Source: Roseomonas sp. CECT 9278 (lineage in GTDB: Bacteria > Pseudomonadota > Alphaproteobacteria > Acetobacterales > Acetobacteraceae). From it: 64,000 bases of DNA. This document shows positions 15,613 through 23,711 of the stretch, one piece after another. The stretch is from NCBI RefSeq assembly GCF_918698155.1, contig NZ_CAKKLX010000012.1, positions 1 through 64,000 of the forward strand, given 5' to 3'. The position numbers were made by a program, and so were the translations under genes. The notes beneath the pieces are model-generated. The model was not told where the DNA came from, searched no databases, and was given only the letters and a program-made list of their open reading frames with translations. The first letter of the stretch is position 1, and each line of letters starts with the position of its first letter.

Positions 15613-17154
15613 ATGCGGCACCACAAGCCGCGCATCCTGGCGGTCCTGCTGCTGGCCAACCTGGCGCTGCTCGTGCTGCCGCTCGGCGGGTTGTGGATGC
15701 TGCGCCTGTACGAGAGCGCGCTGGTGCGCCAGACCGAGACCGAGCTGATCTCCCAGGCCGCCATCATCGCCGCCGCGCAGCGCGCCGCCTGGCTGCGCGA
15801 GGCCGGCCAGGACGCCGCCCCGCAGGCGATCGACTGGGCGCCGCGCTTCGCCAGCCTCGACCTGGCGCGCGACCCGATCCTGCCGCCGCCGCCCGATGCC
15901 GCGGCGCCGGACCGCCCGGCCGATCCGCTGGCGCGTGCCGCCGGCGCGGCGATCGCGCCGGTGCTGGCCGAGGCGCAGCGCGTCACCCTCGCCGCCATGC
16001 GCGTGACCGACCAGGCCGGCGTGGTGGTGGCCAGCACCGGCAGCGAGGACGGCCTGTCGCTGCGCGCCCTGGAAGAAGTCGCCGCCGCCCTCGCCGGCCA
16101 GCCCGCCGCCCGTGTGCGCGCGCGGCGCGAGGCGGTTCCCGCCGGCGCGGGTTCGATCAGCCGCGCCGCGCCGTTTCGCGTGTTCGTCGCGCTGCCGGTG
16201 CAGGCGGGCGAGCGTGTGATCGGCGCGGTGCTGCTCTCGCGCACGCCCTCCAGCCTGCGCCAGGCGCTGCACGGCAAGCGGTGGGAGCTGGCGGCGCTCA
16301 GCCTGGCGATGCTGGTCGTCGCCGGCGGGCTGGCGGGCTTCATCGCCTATACCGTCAGCCGGCCGATCCGCGCGGTGGCGGACCAGGCCCGCGCGGTCGC
16401 CGCCGGCGCGCGGGTCGAGGTGCGCCGCGTGCGCCGCAGCGCGGTGCGCGAGGCCGACGAGCTCGCCACCGCGATCGCCGGCATGGCCGAGACGCTGGAA
16501 CGCCGCGCCGCCTATATCAGCGACTTCGCCGCCGCGGTCAGCCACGAGTTCAAGACACCGCTCGCGGCGCTGCGCGGCGCGCTGGAACTGCTGCAGGACC
16601 ACGGGCCCGGCATGTCCGCGCAGGAACGCGCGAATTTCCTCGCGCAATGCATGGAGGATGTGCAGCGCCTGGACCGCCTGGTGACGCGCCTGCTCGACCT
16701 TGCCCGCGCCGAGACGCCGCAGCCGCAGGACACCGGCCGCGCCGCGATCGGCGACGCCTTCCGCGACGCCGCCGCCGGCCGCGACATCGCCTTCGCCGGC
16801 GACGCCACCGCCGAGGCCGCCATCGCGCCCGAGGCGCTGCGCAGCATCCTCGGGATCCTGTTCGACAACGTCCGCCAGCATGCCGGCCCGCAGGCACGCT
16901 GCGCGGTCGCCTGCCGGATCGAGGGCGATGTGGTGCGAATCGGGGTCAGCGACAACGGGCGCGGCATCTCCGGCGCCAATGCGCGGCGCGTCTTCGACCG
17001 CTTCTTCACCACGGCGCGCGCGGCCGGCGGCACCGGGCTCGGCCTCGCGATCGCGCGCAGCCTCGCGGAAGCGGCGGGCGGCGGGCTCGACCTGCTTCCC
17101 GGGGCGCCGGGTGCCACCTTCGAACTGCGCCTGCCGGCCTGGCCGCGGCGCTGA
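15613..17154 (+). CDS. Membrane sensor histidine kinase (CreC-like)
   Basis: 513 residues. TM1 is at about residues 8-30, a periplasmic sensor region at about 31-225, and TM2 at about 226-250, followed by a HAMP segment (SRPIRAVADQARAVAAGARVEV). The HisKA H-box is VSHEFKTPL with His311, and the C-terminal HATPase_c carries VSDNGRGIS and GGTGLGLAIARSLAEA. It phosphorylates the response regulator encoded 2 bases upstream. The sensed signal cannot be read from sequence. The CreC analogy rests on linkage to creD, not on detailed similarity. Confidence 0.88.
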   Translation: MRHHKPRILAVLLLANLALLVLPLGGLWMLRLYESALVRQTETELISQAAIIAAAQRAAWLREAGQDAAPQAIDWAPRFASLDLARDPILPPPPDAAAPDRPADPLARAAGAAIAPVLAEAQRVTLAAMRVTDQAGVVVASTGSEDGLSLRALEEVAAALAGQPAARVRARREAVPAGAGSISRAAPFRVFVALPVQAGERVIGAVLLSRTPSSLRQALHGKRWELAALSLAMLVVAGGLAGFIAYTVSRPIRAVADQARAVAAGARVEVRRVRRSAVREADELATAIAGMAETLERRAAYISDFAAAVSHEFKTPLAALRGALELLQDHGPGMSAQERANFLAQCMEDVQRLDRLVTRLLDLARAETPQPQDTGRAAIGDAFRDAAAGRDIAFAGDATAEAAIAPEALRSILGILFDNVRQHAGPQARCAVACRIEGDVVRIGVSDNGRGISGANARRVFDRFFTTARAAGGTGLGLAIARSLAEAAGGGLDLLPGAPGATFELRLPAWPRR

Positions 17155-17218
17155 CCTGTCGCGCGACTTGACGCGGCGTGCCCGCGGCGGCTCCCATGCC
17201 GCGCCCCGGGACACGAAG

Positions 17219-17977
17219 ATGGACACCGCGCCACCGCCGATCGCGCCACATGCGACCCTGCCGCGCCACTATGCCGACGACCGCCAGCGCGACCGCTTCG
17301 TGCAGGCGCTGTTCGACCAGGGCGCGCCCTCCTACGACCGCATCAACGCGATCTTCTCGCTCGGTTCCGGCGCAAGGTATCGCCGCGACGCGCTGCGGCG
17401 CGCGGGGCTCGCGCCCGGCAAGCGGCTGCTGGATGTCGCGACCGGCACCGGGCTGGTGGCGCGCGAGGCCGTGGACATCCTGGGCGGGGCGGCGGATGTG
17501 GTCGGGCTCGACCTCAGCGCGGGCATGCTGCGCCAGGCGCGCGCGGCGCTGCCCATCGCGCTGGTGCAGGCGCGCGCCGAGGCGCTGCCGCTGGCCGATG
17601 CCTCGGTGGACCTGGTCAGCATGGGCTATGCGCTGCGCCACGTGCCGGACCTGGTGCGCGCCTTCGCCGAATTCCGCCGCGTGCTGCGCCCGGGCGGGCG
17701 GGTGCTGCTGCTGGAGATCGACCAGCCGTCGAACCGGGTCGCGCTGGCGGCGCTGCGCTTCTACCTGGGCGGCGTGGTGCCGGCGCTGTCGCGCCTGGTC
17801 GGGCGCGGCCAGGCCGACCAGCGCATGATGCGGTATTTCTGGGACACCATCGACGCCTGCGTGCCGCCGGCCACCATACAGGCGGCGCTGGAGCGCGCGG
17901 GCTTCACCGGGATCGGCTGCGACGTGCAGCTCGGCGTGTTCCGCGCCTATGGCGCGCAGCGGCCGGCGGAGGGTTGA
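17219..17977 (+). CDS. UbiE/MenG-family class I methyltransferase
   Basis: 252 residues. An N-terminal stretch SYDRINAIFSLGSGARYRRDAL resembles the UbiE signature 1, but the usual HRxWK is replaced. The SAM-binding loop is LLDVATGTGLVAREAV, followed by GLDLSAGML, ALPLADASVDLVSMGYALRHVPD and the post-motif LRPGGRVLLLEIDQPS, all UbiE/COQ5-like. These enzymes C-methylate the quinone ring in ubiquinone synthesis. The altered signature leaves open a related methyltransferase with another substrate. The start at ATG 17219 follows the histidine kinase by 64 bases on the same strand. Confidence 0.8.
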   Translation: MDTAPPPIAPHATLPRHYADDRQRDRFVQALFDQGAPSYDRINAIFSLGSGARYRRDALRRAGLAPGKRLLDVATGTGLVAREAVDILGGAADVVGLDLSAGMLRQARAALPIALVQARAEALPLADASVDLVSMGYALRHVPDLVRAFAEFRRVLRPGGRVLLLEIDQPSNRVALAALRFYLGGVVPALSRLVGRGQADQRMMRYFWDTIDACVPPATIQAALERAGFTGIGCDVQLGVFRAYGAQRPAEG

Positions 17978-17993
17978 GGCAGCGGCTGGTGCC

Positions 17994-18054
17994 GCGCGCG
18001 ATGCGCCCCGTTTCTCAGCGCGCGATGCGCCCCGTTTCTCAGCGCGCGATGCGC
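17994..18054. repeat. 24-bp tandem repeat over the 3' end of the second phnM
   Basis: Two identical 24-base units (17994-18017 and 18018-18041) are followed by a 13-base partial third unit (18042-18054). The unit begins GCGCGCGATGCGCCCC. The phnM-like stop codon (18039-18041, minus strand) is the last triplet of unit 2, and unit 1 repeats it 24 bases later, so the duplication left the protein end unchanged. It looks like a local slippage duplication. Confidence 0.85.
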
Positions 18055-19181
18055 GACGCCTCCCCCGGCGCGATCCAACCCAGCCGCCCCGCGGCAAAGA
18101 CCGCGACCGGCGCGCGGGCTGCCGCGTCGACCACCACCACATCCCCGCGCAACCCGGGCGCGAGCCGCCCGCGGTCCGCCAGCCCGCAGGCACGCGCCGG
18201 ATTCTCCGACACCAGCGCCCAGGCGCGCGGCAGGTCGAGCACCCCGCGCTGCGCCATCGCGAAAGCCGCCTCCATCATCGCCGGCCAGACATAGTCCGAC
18301 GCCAACACGGTCACGATGCCACGCTCCGCCAGCGGCGCCGCGCTCGCCCAGCCGAGATGGCTGCCGCCGCGCACCACGTTCGGCGCGCCCATCACCACGG
18401 GCTCGCCCGCATCGCGCGCCGCCGCGCCGACCGCCTCGGCCATCGGGAATTCGCAGATGGTCGCGCCATGCGCGCGGTAGTGCTCGCGGTCCTCGATGGT
18501 GGCGTCGTCGTGGCTGAGCACCGGGATGCCGGCCGCGCGCGCCGCCGCCGCCAGGCGCGCGCGTGCCGCCGGCACCTCGTCGCGCCGCGCCGTCACCGCC
18601 GCCGCCAGCTCGGCGAAATCCGCCGCCGCCATGCCCGCGCGCCCGGCATATTTCGCCACCTGCACCGGGTCCTTCAGCCGCTTCACGATGGCCGGCGTGT
18701 GGTCGTTGAAGCCCAGCAGATGCACCGACCCGTCGGCGATGCCCGCCAGCGCGTCGTCCAGCGCGTCCAGGTTGTCGGCCTCGAAGCGCAGATGCACGCG
18801 CAGGTCGGTCGCCGCGCGCGCGCGCGCCGCGGGCAGCGCCGCCTTCAAGGCCCGCCAGGCTGCCAGCGACCGCAGCCCCGGCTCCCAGGACAGCGTGACG
18901 CCAAGGTAGGCGGTGGTGATGCCGCAGGCGATCAGCTGCGCCGCGGAATCGCGCAGCGCCAGCGCGGTCGGCAGGTCCACCCCGGGGCGCGGCTGCAATT
19001 GCCGTTCATGCGCGTCACCATGGATGTCGACCAGCCCCGGCATCACCAGCAGGCCGGTCGCGTCGAACCGCGCGGCACCAGCCGCCGGCTGCTCCGCCAC
19101 CGCGCCGCCGGCCAGCGCCAGCGCAGCCTGCGCCATCGCGCCGTCCCTCAGGACGGTGCCGCCCGTCACGATCCAATCCAT
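18039..19181 (-). CDS. PhnM-like amidohydrolase (second phnM homologue)
   Basis: 380 residues of the PhnM family (alpha-D-ribose 1-methylphosphonate 5-triphosphate diphosphatase, C-P lyase pathway). PhnM marks are kept: GLVDIHGDAHERQLQPRPGVD (metal-binding), LSHDDATIED, CEFPMAEAVGAA, GAPNVVRGGSH and ASDYVWPAM. The window also has a canonical phnM (24403-25545) at the end of the phn operon, so this is an additional copy of the same length. It lies 3 bases after phnF, forming a phnF-phnM2 unit divergent from phnG. It may be a true isozyme or act on another phosphonate-derived intermediate; the sequence alone does not decide. Its 3' end overlaps a tandem repeat. Confidence 0.85.
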   Translation of the reverse strand: MDWIVTGGTVLRDGAMAQAALALAGGAVAEQPAAGAARFDATGLLVMPGLVDIHGDAHERQLQPRPGVDLPTALALRDSAAQLIACGITTAYLGVTLSWEPGLRSLAAWRALKAALPAARARAATDLRVHLRFEADNLDALDDALAGIADGSVHLLGFNDHTPAIVKRLKDPVQVAKYAGRAGMAAADFAELAAAVTARRDEVPAARARLAAAARAAGIPVLSHDDATIEDREHYRAHGATICEFPMAEAVGAAARDAGEPVVMGAPNVVRGGSHLGWASAAPLAERGIVTVLASDYVWPAMMEAAFAMAQRGVLDLPRAWALVSENPARACGLADRGRLAPGLRGDVVVVDAAARAPVAVFAAGRLGWIAPGEASRIAR

Positions 19182-19184
19182 CCC

Positions 19185-19931
19185 TCAGGGCTCCACCACC
19201 AATTGCACGCGTCCCGCGGCATAGACCGCGAGCGTCCAGTCCACCGGCTGGCCGTCGGGGTCGACATTGATCGATTCCGCCACCATCACCGGGCGCGAGC
19301 GTGACTGCTGCAACAGCGCCGCTTCCTCCGGCGTCGGCAGGCGGGCGGTGATGCGCGAGGAACGCCGCCGGTAATCCGGCACGCCGCAGGCCGCGAGCGC
19401 CGCGGTGATCGACGGGTCGCTCTCCAGCGCCTCGGCCACCCCGGCGCAGCGCGGCAGCGGGAAGTGATGATGGCCGAGCACCATCGGCCGCCCATTCACC
19501 AGCCCAAGCCGTTCAGCCCGCAGCACCAGCCGCCCGCGCCGGATGCCGAGGGCTTCGGCGAGCTGCGTCTCGGCGGGCATCTCGCTCACGCGCAGGATGC
19601 GCCCGGCGGGTTCGCGATTCTCCCGCCGGATCAGCTCGGAGAACCGCGTGCGAGGACCGAGGCGGTAATCCACCACATCCTCGGCCACGAAGGCGCCGCG
19701 CCCCTGCTCGACGCGGATCAGACCGCGCGCCTCCAGGTCCTCGAGCGCACGGCGCACCGTGTGGCGGTTCACGCCGAAGCGCGCGGTCAGCACCGCCTCG
19801 GTCGGCAGGCGTTCGCCGGCGGCGGCGCGGCCGCGGCTGATCTCGGCTTCCAGCGTCGCGGCGATCTGCCGCCACAGCGCCACCCCCTGTCCGCGCGCGA
19901 TGCCGGCGCCTGTCATCGAAACTTCAACCAT
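19185..19931 (-). CDS. phnF: PhnF-type GntR-family phosphonate regulator
   Basis: 248 residues. The N-terminal GntR winged helix (LWRQIAATLEAEISRG ... GERLPTEAVLTARFGVNRHTVRRALEDLEARGLIRVEQGRGAFV) is joined to a C-terminal UTRA effector-binding domain (about 100-240; RAERLGLVNGRPMVLGHHHFPL). PhnF-type proteins repress phn operons and respond to phosphorus status or pathway intermediates. Starts at Met1 (19931) or Met6 (19916) are both possible. It is divergent from phnG with a short shared control region, and followed 3 bases later by the second phnM. Confidence 0.9.
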   Translation of the reverse strand: MVEVSMTGAGIARGQGVALWRQIAATLEAEISRGRAAAGERLPTEAVLTARFGVNRHTVRRALEDLEARGLIRVEQGRGAFVAEDVVDYRLGPRTRFSELIRRENREPAGRILRVSEMPAETQLAEALGIRRGRLVLRAERLGLVNGRPMVLGHHHFPLPRCAGVAEALESDPSITAALAACGVPDYRRRSSRITARLPTPEEAALLQQSRSRPVMVAESINVDPDGQPVDWTLAVYAAGRVQLVVEP

Positions 19932-20003
19932 GCGCGGTCATGTCCGTGGGATATCCGTGTGGACTTTCTCGGGCATGGACGTCTACATGTCCAGACAAAT
20001 CCG
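19932..20003. promoter_or_regulatory. phnF/phnG divergent control region with inverted repeats
   Basis: Only 72 bases separate the two starts. An imperfect 18-bp palindrome TGGACGTCTACATGTCCA lies at 19976-19993, 10 bases before phnG. A second symmetric pair, GTCC (19942-19945) and GGAC (19961-19964), lies nearer phnF. Recurrence of the GGAC/GTCC half-site makes this a candidate PhnF operator; it is inferred, not demonstrated. Confidence 0.4.
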
Positions 20004-20450
20004 ATGACCCAGCCCATGCCCCACCCTGCACCGGAACGCCGCGCCTGGATGGCCGTGCTGGCGCGCGCGCCGGCCGACGACATCGCCGCCCTGCTGCCCG
20101 CCCTGCCCGCCCACGACCGCCTGCGCGCGCCCGAGACCGGCCTGGTCATGGTGCGCGGGCGCGCGGGGGGCGACGGCGCCCCCTTCAACCTCGGCGAGAT
20201 GACCGTCACGCGCTGCGCCGTGCGGCTCGGCGATGCGGTCGGCCACGCCTATGTCGCGGGGCGCGACAAGCGCCAGGCGGAACTCGCCGCGCTGGTCGAT
20301 GCCGCCTTGCAGGACCCGGCGCACCACGACGCGCTGATGGCTGCCGTGATCGCCCCGCTCGCCGCCCGCCAGCAGGCCGTGCGCGACGCCGAGGCCCGCC
20401 GCGCCGCCGCCACGCGCGTGGAATTCTTCACCATGGCGACCATGCGATGA
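20004..20450 (+). CDS. phnG: C-P lyase complex subunit PhnG
   Basis: 148 residues, normal for PhnG, with family features ERRAWMAVLARAP near the N-terminus and FNLGEMTVTRCAVRL and GHAYVAGRDKRQAELAALVDA in the middle. PhnG is part of the PhnGHIJ core that releases adenine from ATP and couples methylphosphonate to ribose triphosphate, then breaks the C-P bond. The start at ATG 20004 is the first codon after the divergent control region. It overlaps phnH by 4 bases (ATGA), starting a fully coupled phnGHIJKLM string. Confidence 0.95.
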   Translation: MTQPMPHPAPERRAWMAVLARAPADDIAALLPALPAHDRLRAPETGLVMVRGRAGGDGAPFNLGEMTVTRCAVRLGDAVGHAYVAGRDKRQAELAALVDAALQDPAHHDALMAAVIAPLAARQQAVRDAEARRAAATRVEFFTMATMR

Positions 20451-21022
20451 ACGCCCTGACCCCCGGCTTCGCCGACCCCGTGCTGGACGCCCAGGCCGCC
20501 TTCCGCGCGGTGCTGGAGGCCATGAGCCGCCCCGGCCGCGTGGTCGTGGCCGGCAGCGCGCTGCAAGCGCCCGCACCGCTGTGCCGCGCCGCCGCCGCCG
20601 TGCTGCTGGCGCTGGCCGATGCCGATACGCCGCTGTGGTCGGATGCCGGCGCGGATGCGCAGGCCTGGCTGCGCTTCCATTGCGGCGCGCCCATCGTCGC
20701 CATGCCGGGCGATGCCGCCTTCGTGCTGGCCAGCGGCGCGCCGCCGGCGCTGGCGGCGCTGCAGGCCGGCACCGAGGAACAGCCGCAGCGCGGCGCCACG
20801 CTGGTGCTGCAGGTGGCGGCGCTGGAACCGGGGCGCGGCTGGCGCCTGACCGGCCCGGGAATCGAGCACGAACACCGCCTGGCCGTGACCGGTGCGCCGG
20901 ACGGCTTCATCGCCGCCTGGGCCGCCAGCCGCACGCGCTTCCCGCGCGGCGTCGATGTCGTGCTGTGCGCCCACGACCGCCTTGCGGCGCTGCCGCGCAC
21001 CGTCGCGATCGCGGAGGGCTGA
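20447..21022 (+). CDS. phnH: C-P lyase complex subunit PhnH
   Basis: 191 residues; structural subunit of the PhnGHIJ complex with a PLP-transferase-like fold but no cofactor. Visible signatures are DPVLDAQAAFRAVLEAMSRPGRV at the N-terminus, LALADADTPLW, and the C-terminal FPRGVDVVLCAHDRLAALPRTVAI. ATG at 20447 overlaps the phnG stop; phnI begins 3 bases after its stop. Confidence 0.95.
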   Translation: MNALTPGFADPVLDAQAAFRAVLEAMSRPGRVVVAGSALQAPAPLCRAAAAVLLALADADTPLWSDAGADAQAWLRFHCGAPIVAMPGDAAFVLASGAPPALAALQAGTEEQPQRGATLVLQVAALEPGRGWRLTGPGIEHEHRLAVTGAPDGFIAAWAASRTRFPRGVDVVLCAHDRLAALPRTVAIAEG

Positions 21023-21025
21023 GCG

Positions 21026-22102
21026 ATGTATGTCGCGGTCAAGGGCGGCGGGCGGGCGATCAGCGCCGCGCATGCCTGGCTCGACGAAACCCGGCGCGGC
21101 GACCCGTCGCTGCCCGAGCTGGGCGTCGCGCAGATCGAACAGCAGATGGGCCTGGCGGTGGATCGCGTGATGGCGGAAGGGTCGTGCCACGACCGCTTCC
21201 TCGCGGCGCTCGCCATCAAGCAATCGAAGGGCGACCTGATCGAGGCCGCCTTCCTGCTGCGCGCCTATCGCACCACGCTGGTGCGCTTCGGCGCGTCGGA
21301 CCCCATCGAGACCGCGGCGATGCGCCTGCGCCGGCGCATCAGCGCCACCTACAAGGACCTGCCCGGCGGCCAGGTGCTGGGACCGACCTTCGACTACACG
21401 CATCGCCTGCTGGACTTCGCGCTGGCGGCGGAAGGCGCGCCGCGCGAAGCGGCGCCGGAAGCCGGCGCGCCGGTCGGCGAGGTGCCACGCGTCACCGAAT
21501 TGCTGGCCCGCGAGGGGCTGATGCAGCGCGAGGTGCCCGACGATGCCGAGCCCGGCGACCTGACGCGCCAGCCCCTCGCCTTCCCCGCCGCGCGCCCGGT
21601 GCGGCTGCAGAACCTGGCGCGCGGCGACGAGGGCTTCCTGCTGGCGCTGGGCTATTCCACCCAGCGCGGCTATGGCGGCAACCATCCCTTCGTGGGCGAG
21701 ATCCGCGTCGGCCATGTCGCGGTGGACTTCACCCCGCCCGAGCTGGGCTTCGCCATCGACATCGGCGACATCGCCATCACCGAATGCCAGATGGTCAACC
21801 AGTTCGCCGGCAGCCGCACCGAACCGGCACAATTCACGCGCGGCTACGGGCTGGTCTTCGGCCATGGCGAACGGCGTGCGATGGGCATGGCGCTGGTCGA
21901 TCGCGCGCTGCGCGCCCAGGAGCTGGGCGAGGACGTGACCGCGCCCGCGCAGGATGCGGAATTCGTGCTCTATCACTCGGACAACATCGAGGCGACCGGC
22001 TTCGTCGAGCACCTGAAGCTGCCGCACTACGTCGATTTCCAGAGCGAGCTCGAGAACCTGCGCACCATCCGCCGCAGCGCGATGCAGGACCTCGCCGAAT
22101 GA
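21026..22102 (+). CDS. phnI: C-P lyase complex subunit PhnI (nucleosidase)
   Basis: 358 residues, typical of PhnI, which removes adenine from ATP and, with PhnG, H and L, exchanges it for alkylphosphonate. Marked by the N-terminus MYVAVKGGGRAISAAHAWLD and the motifs ATYKDLPGGQVLGPTFDYTHRLLDFAL and GYSTQRGYGGNHPF. It ends with a 4-base overlap to phnJ. No truncation or frame problem. Confidence 0.97.
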   Translation: MYVAVKGGGRAISAAHAWLDETRRGDPSLPELGVAQIEQQMGLAVDRVMAEGSCHDRFLAALAIKQSKGDLIEAAFLLRAYRTTLVRFGASDPIETAAMRLRRRISATYKDLPGGQVLGPTFDYTHRLLDFALAAEGAPREAAPEAGAPVGEVPRVTELLAREGLMQREVPDDAEPGDLTRQPLAFPAARPVRLQNLARGDEGFLLALGYSTQRGYGGNHPFVGEIRVGHVAVDFTPPELGFAIDIGDIAITECQMVNQFAGSRTEPAQFTRGYGLVFGHGERRAMGMALVDRALRAQELGEDVTAPAQDAEFVLYHSDNIEATGFVEHLKLPHYVDFQSELENLRTIRRSAMQDLAE

Positions 22103-22959
22103 CCGCGCCCGAGACCGGCTACACCTTCGCCTACCTGGACGACGCCACGAAGCGGATGATCCGCCGCGCCATCCTCAAGGCGGTGGCGATCCCCGGCCAC
22201 CAGATCCCCTTCGGCGCGCGCGAGATGCCGCTGCCCTATGGCTGGGGCACCGGCGGCATCCAGGTGACGGCGTCGATCCTTGGCCCGGACGATGTGCTGA
22301 AGGTGATCGACCAGGGCTCGGACGACACCACCAACGCGATCTCGATCCGCCGGTTCTTCACGCGCGTCGCCGGCGTCGCCACCACCGAGCGCACGGCGGA
22401 CGCCACCATCGTGCAGACCCGCCACCGCATCCCCGAGCGCGCGCTGCGCGAGGACCAGGTCATCGTCTACCAGGTGCCGCAGCCCGAGCCGCTGTCGAAG
22501 CTGGAACCCCGCCGCGCCGAGACCGAGCGCCTGCACGCCCTGGCCGACTACGGCCTGATGCATGTGCGGCTGTACGAGGACATCGCGCGCCTCGGTCACA
22601 TCGCCAAGGCCTACGACTACCCGGTGATGGTGAACGGGCGCTACCTGATGTCGCCCTCGCCCATCCCCGCCTTCGACAACCCCAAGATGGACCGCATGCC
22701 CGCGCTGCAATTGTTCGGCGCGGGGCGCGAGAAGCGCATCTACGCCATCCCGCCCTACACGTCCGTCCGCAGCCTGGACTTCGAGGACCACCCCTTCCGC
22801 CCGATCCGCGCACCCCACGCCTGCGAATTGTGCGGCAGCACGGACAGCTACCTCGATGAGGTGCTGACCGACGATGCCGGCGGGCGGATGTTCGTGTGTT
22901 CCGACACGGATTACTGCGGCGAACGCCAGGCCGGCGCGAACAAGGCGGCCGCCGAATGA
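22099..22959 (+). CDS. phnJ: C-P lyase PhnJ (alpha-D-ribose 1-methylphosphonate 5-phosphate C-P lyase)
   Basis: 286 residues; the radical-SAM catalytic subunit that cleaves the carbon-phosphorus bond to give ribose cyclic phosphate plus alkane. The diagnostic four-cysteine pattern CX2CX21CX5C is intact at Cys242, Cys245, Cys267 and Cys273, one residue offset from the E. coli numbering as I recall it. GYAYLDE-like GYTFAYLDDATKRMIRRAILKAVAIPGHQ-type N-terminal features are present. ATG 22099 overlaps the phnI stop and phnK starts inside its stop. The intact Cys set indicates a functional enzyme. Confidence 0.98.
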   Translation: MTAPETGYTFAYLDDATKRMIRRAILKAVAIPGHQIPFGAREMPLPYGWGTGGIQVTASILGPDDVLKVIDQGSDDTTNAISIRRFFTRVAGVATTERTADATIVQTRHRIPERALREDQVIVYQVPQPEPLSKLEPRRAETERLHALADYGLMHVRLYEDIARLGHIAKAYDYPVMVNGRYLMSPSPIPAFDNPKMDRMPALQLFGAGREKRIYAIPPYTSVRSLDFEDHPFRPIRAPHACELCGSTDSYLDEVLTDDAGGRMFVCSDTDYCGERQAGANKAAAE

Positions 22960-23711
22960 CCGCGCTGCTCACCGCCACCGGCCTGGACCTGCGCTTCGGC
23001 GCCATCCCCGCGCTGGTCGATGTGGCCATCGACATCTCGGCCGGCGAGGTTGTGGCGATCGTCGGCGAATCCGGCTCCGGCAAGACCACGCTGCTGCGCG
23101 TGCTGTCGGGCATGATGGCGCCGGATGCCGGCACGGTGCTCTGGCAGGGCCAGGACCTGCGCGCGATGGGCGAGGCCGCGCGCCGCCGCCTGATGCGCAC
23201 CGACTGGGGCTTCGTCCACCAGAACCCGCGCGACGGGCTGCGGCTGAATGTCTCGGCCGGCGGCAATGTCGGCGAACGCCTGATGGCCGTCGGTGCGCGG
23301 CACTACGGCAACATCCGCGAACAGGCGCTGGACTGGCTGAAGCGCGTCGAGGTGGATGCGTCGCGCATCGACGACCTGCCGCGCACCTTCTCGGGCGGCA
23401 TGCAGCAGCGCCTGCAGATCGCCCGCACGCTGGTGACGCGCCCGAAGCTGGTCTTCATGGACGAACCGACCGGCGGGCTGGATGTCTCCGTGCAGGCGCG
23501 CCTGCTCGACCTGATCCGCGGGCTGTCGCGCGAACTGGGCCTGGCGGTGCTGATCGTCACGCACGACATCGCGGCCGCGCGGCTGCTGGCCGACCGCATG
23601 CTGGTGATGCGCCGGGGGGAAGTGGTGGAACAGGGCCTGACCGACCGCGTGCTGGACGATCCGCAGCATCCCTATACGCAGCTGCTCGTCTCCTCGGTGC
23701 TCGCGGCATGA
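22956..23711 (+). CDS. phnK: C-P lyase ABC-type ATPase PhnK
   Basis: 251 residues. Walker A is GESGSGKTT at 37-45, the signature region FSGGMQQRLQIAR and Walker B LVFMDEPTGGLD, with H-loop VTHD. PhnK is an ABC ATPase that binds the PhnGHIJ core through PhnJ instead of powering transport. It resembles DppD/OppD ATPases, but its place between phnJ and phnL settles the identity. The start at ATG 22956 overlaps the phnJ stop by 4 bases. Confidence 0.95.
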   Translation: MTALLTATGLDLRFGAIPALVDVAIDISAGEVVAIVGESGSGKTTLLRVLSGMMAPDAGTVLWQGQDLRAMGEAARRRLMRTDWGFVHQNPRDGLRLNVSAGGNVGERLMAVGARHYGNIREQALDWLKRVEVDASRIDDLPRTFSGGMQQRLQIARTLVTRPKLVFMDEPTGGLDVSVQARLLDLIRGLSRELGLAVLIVTHDIAAARLLADRMLVMRRGEVVEQGLTDRVLDDPQHPYTQLLVSSVLAA

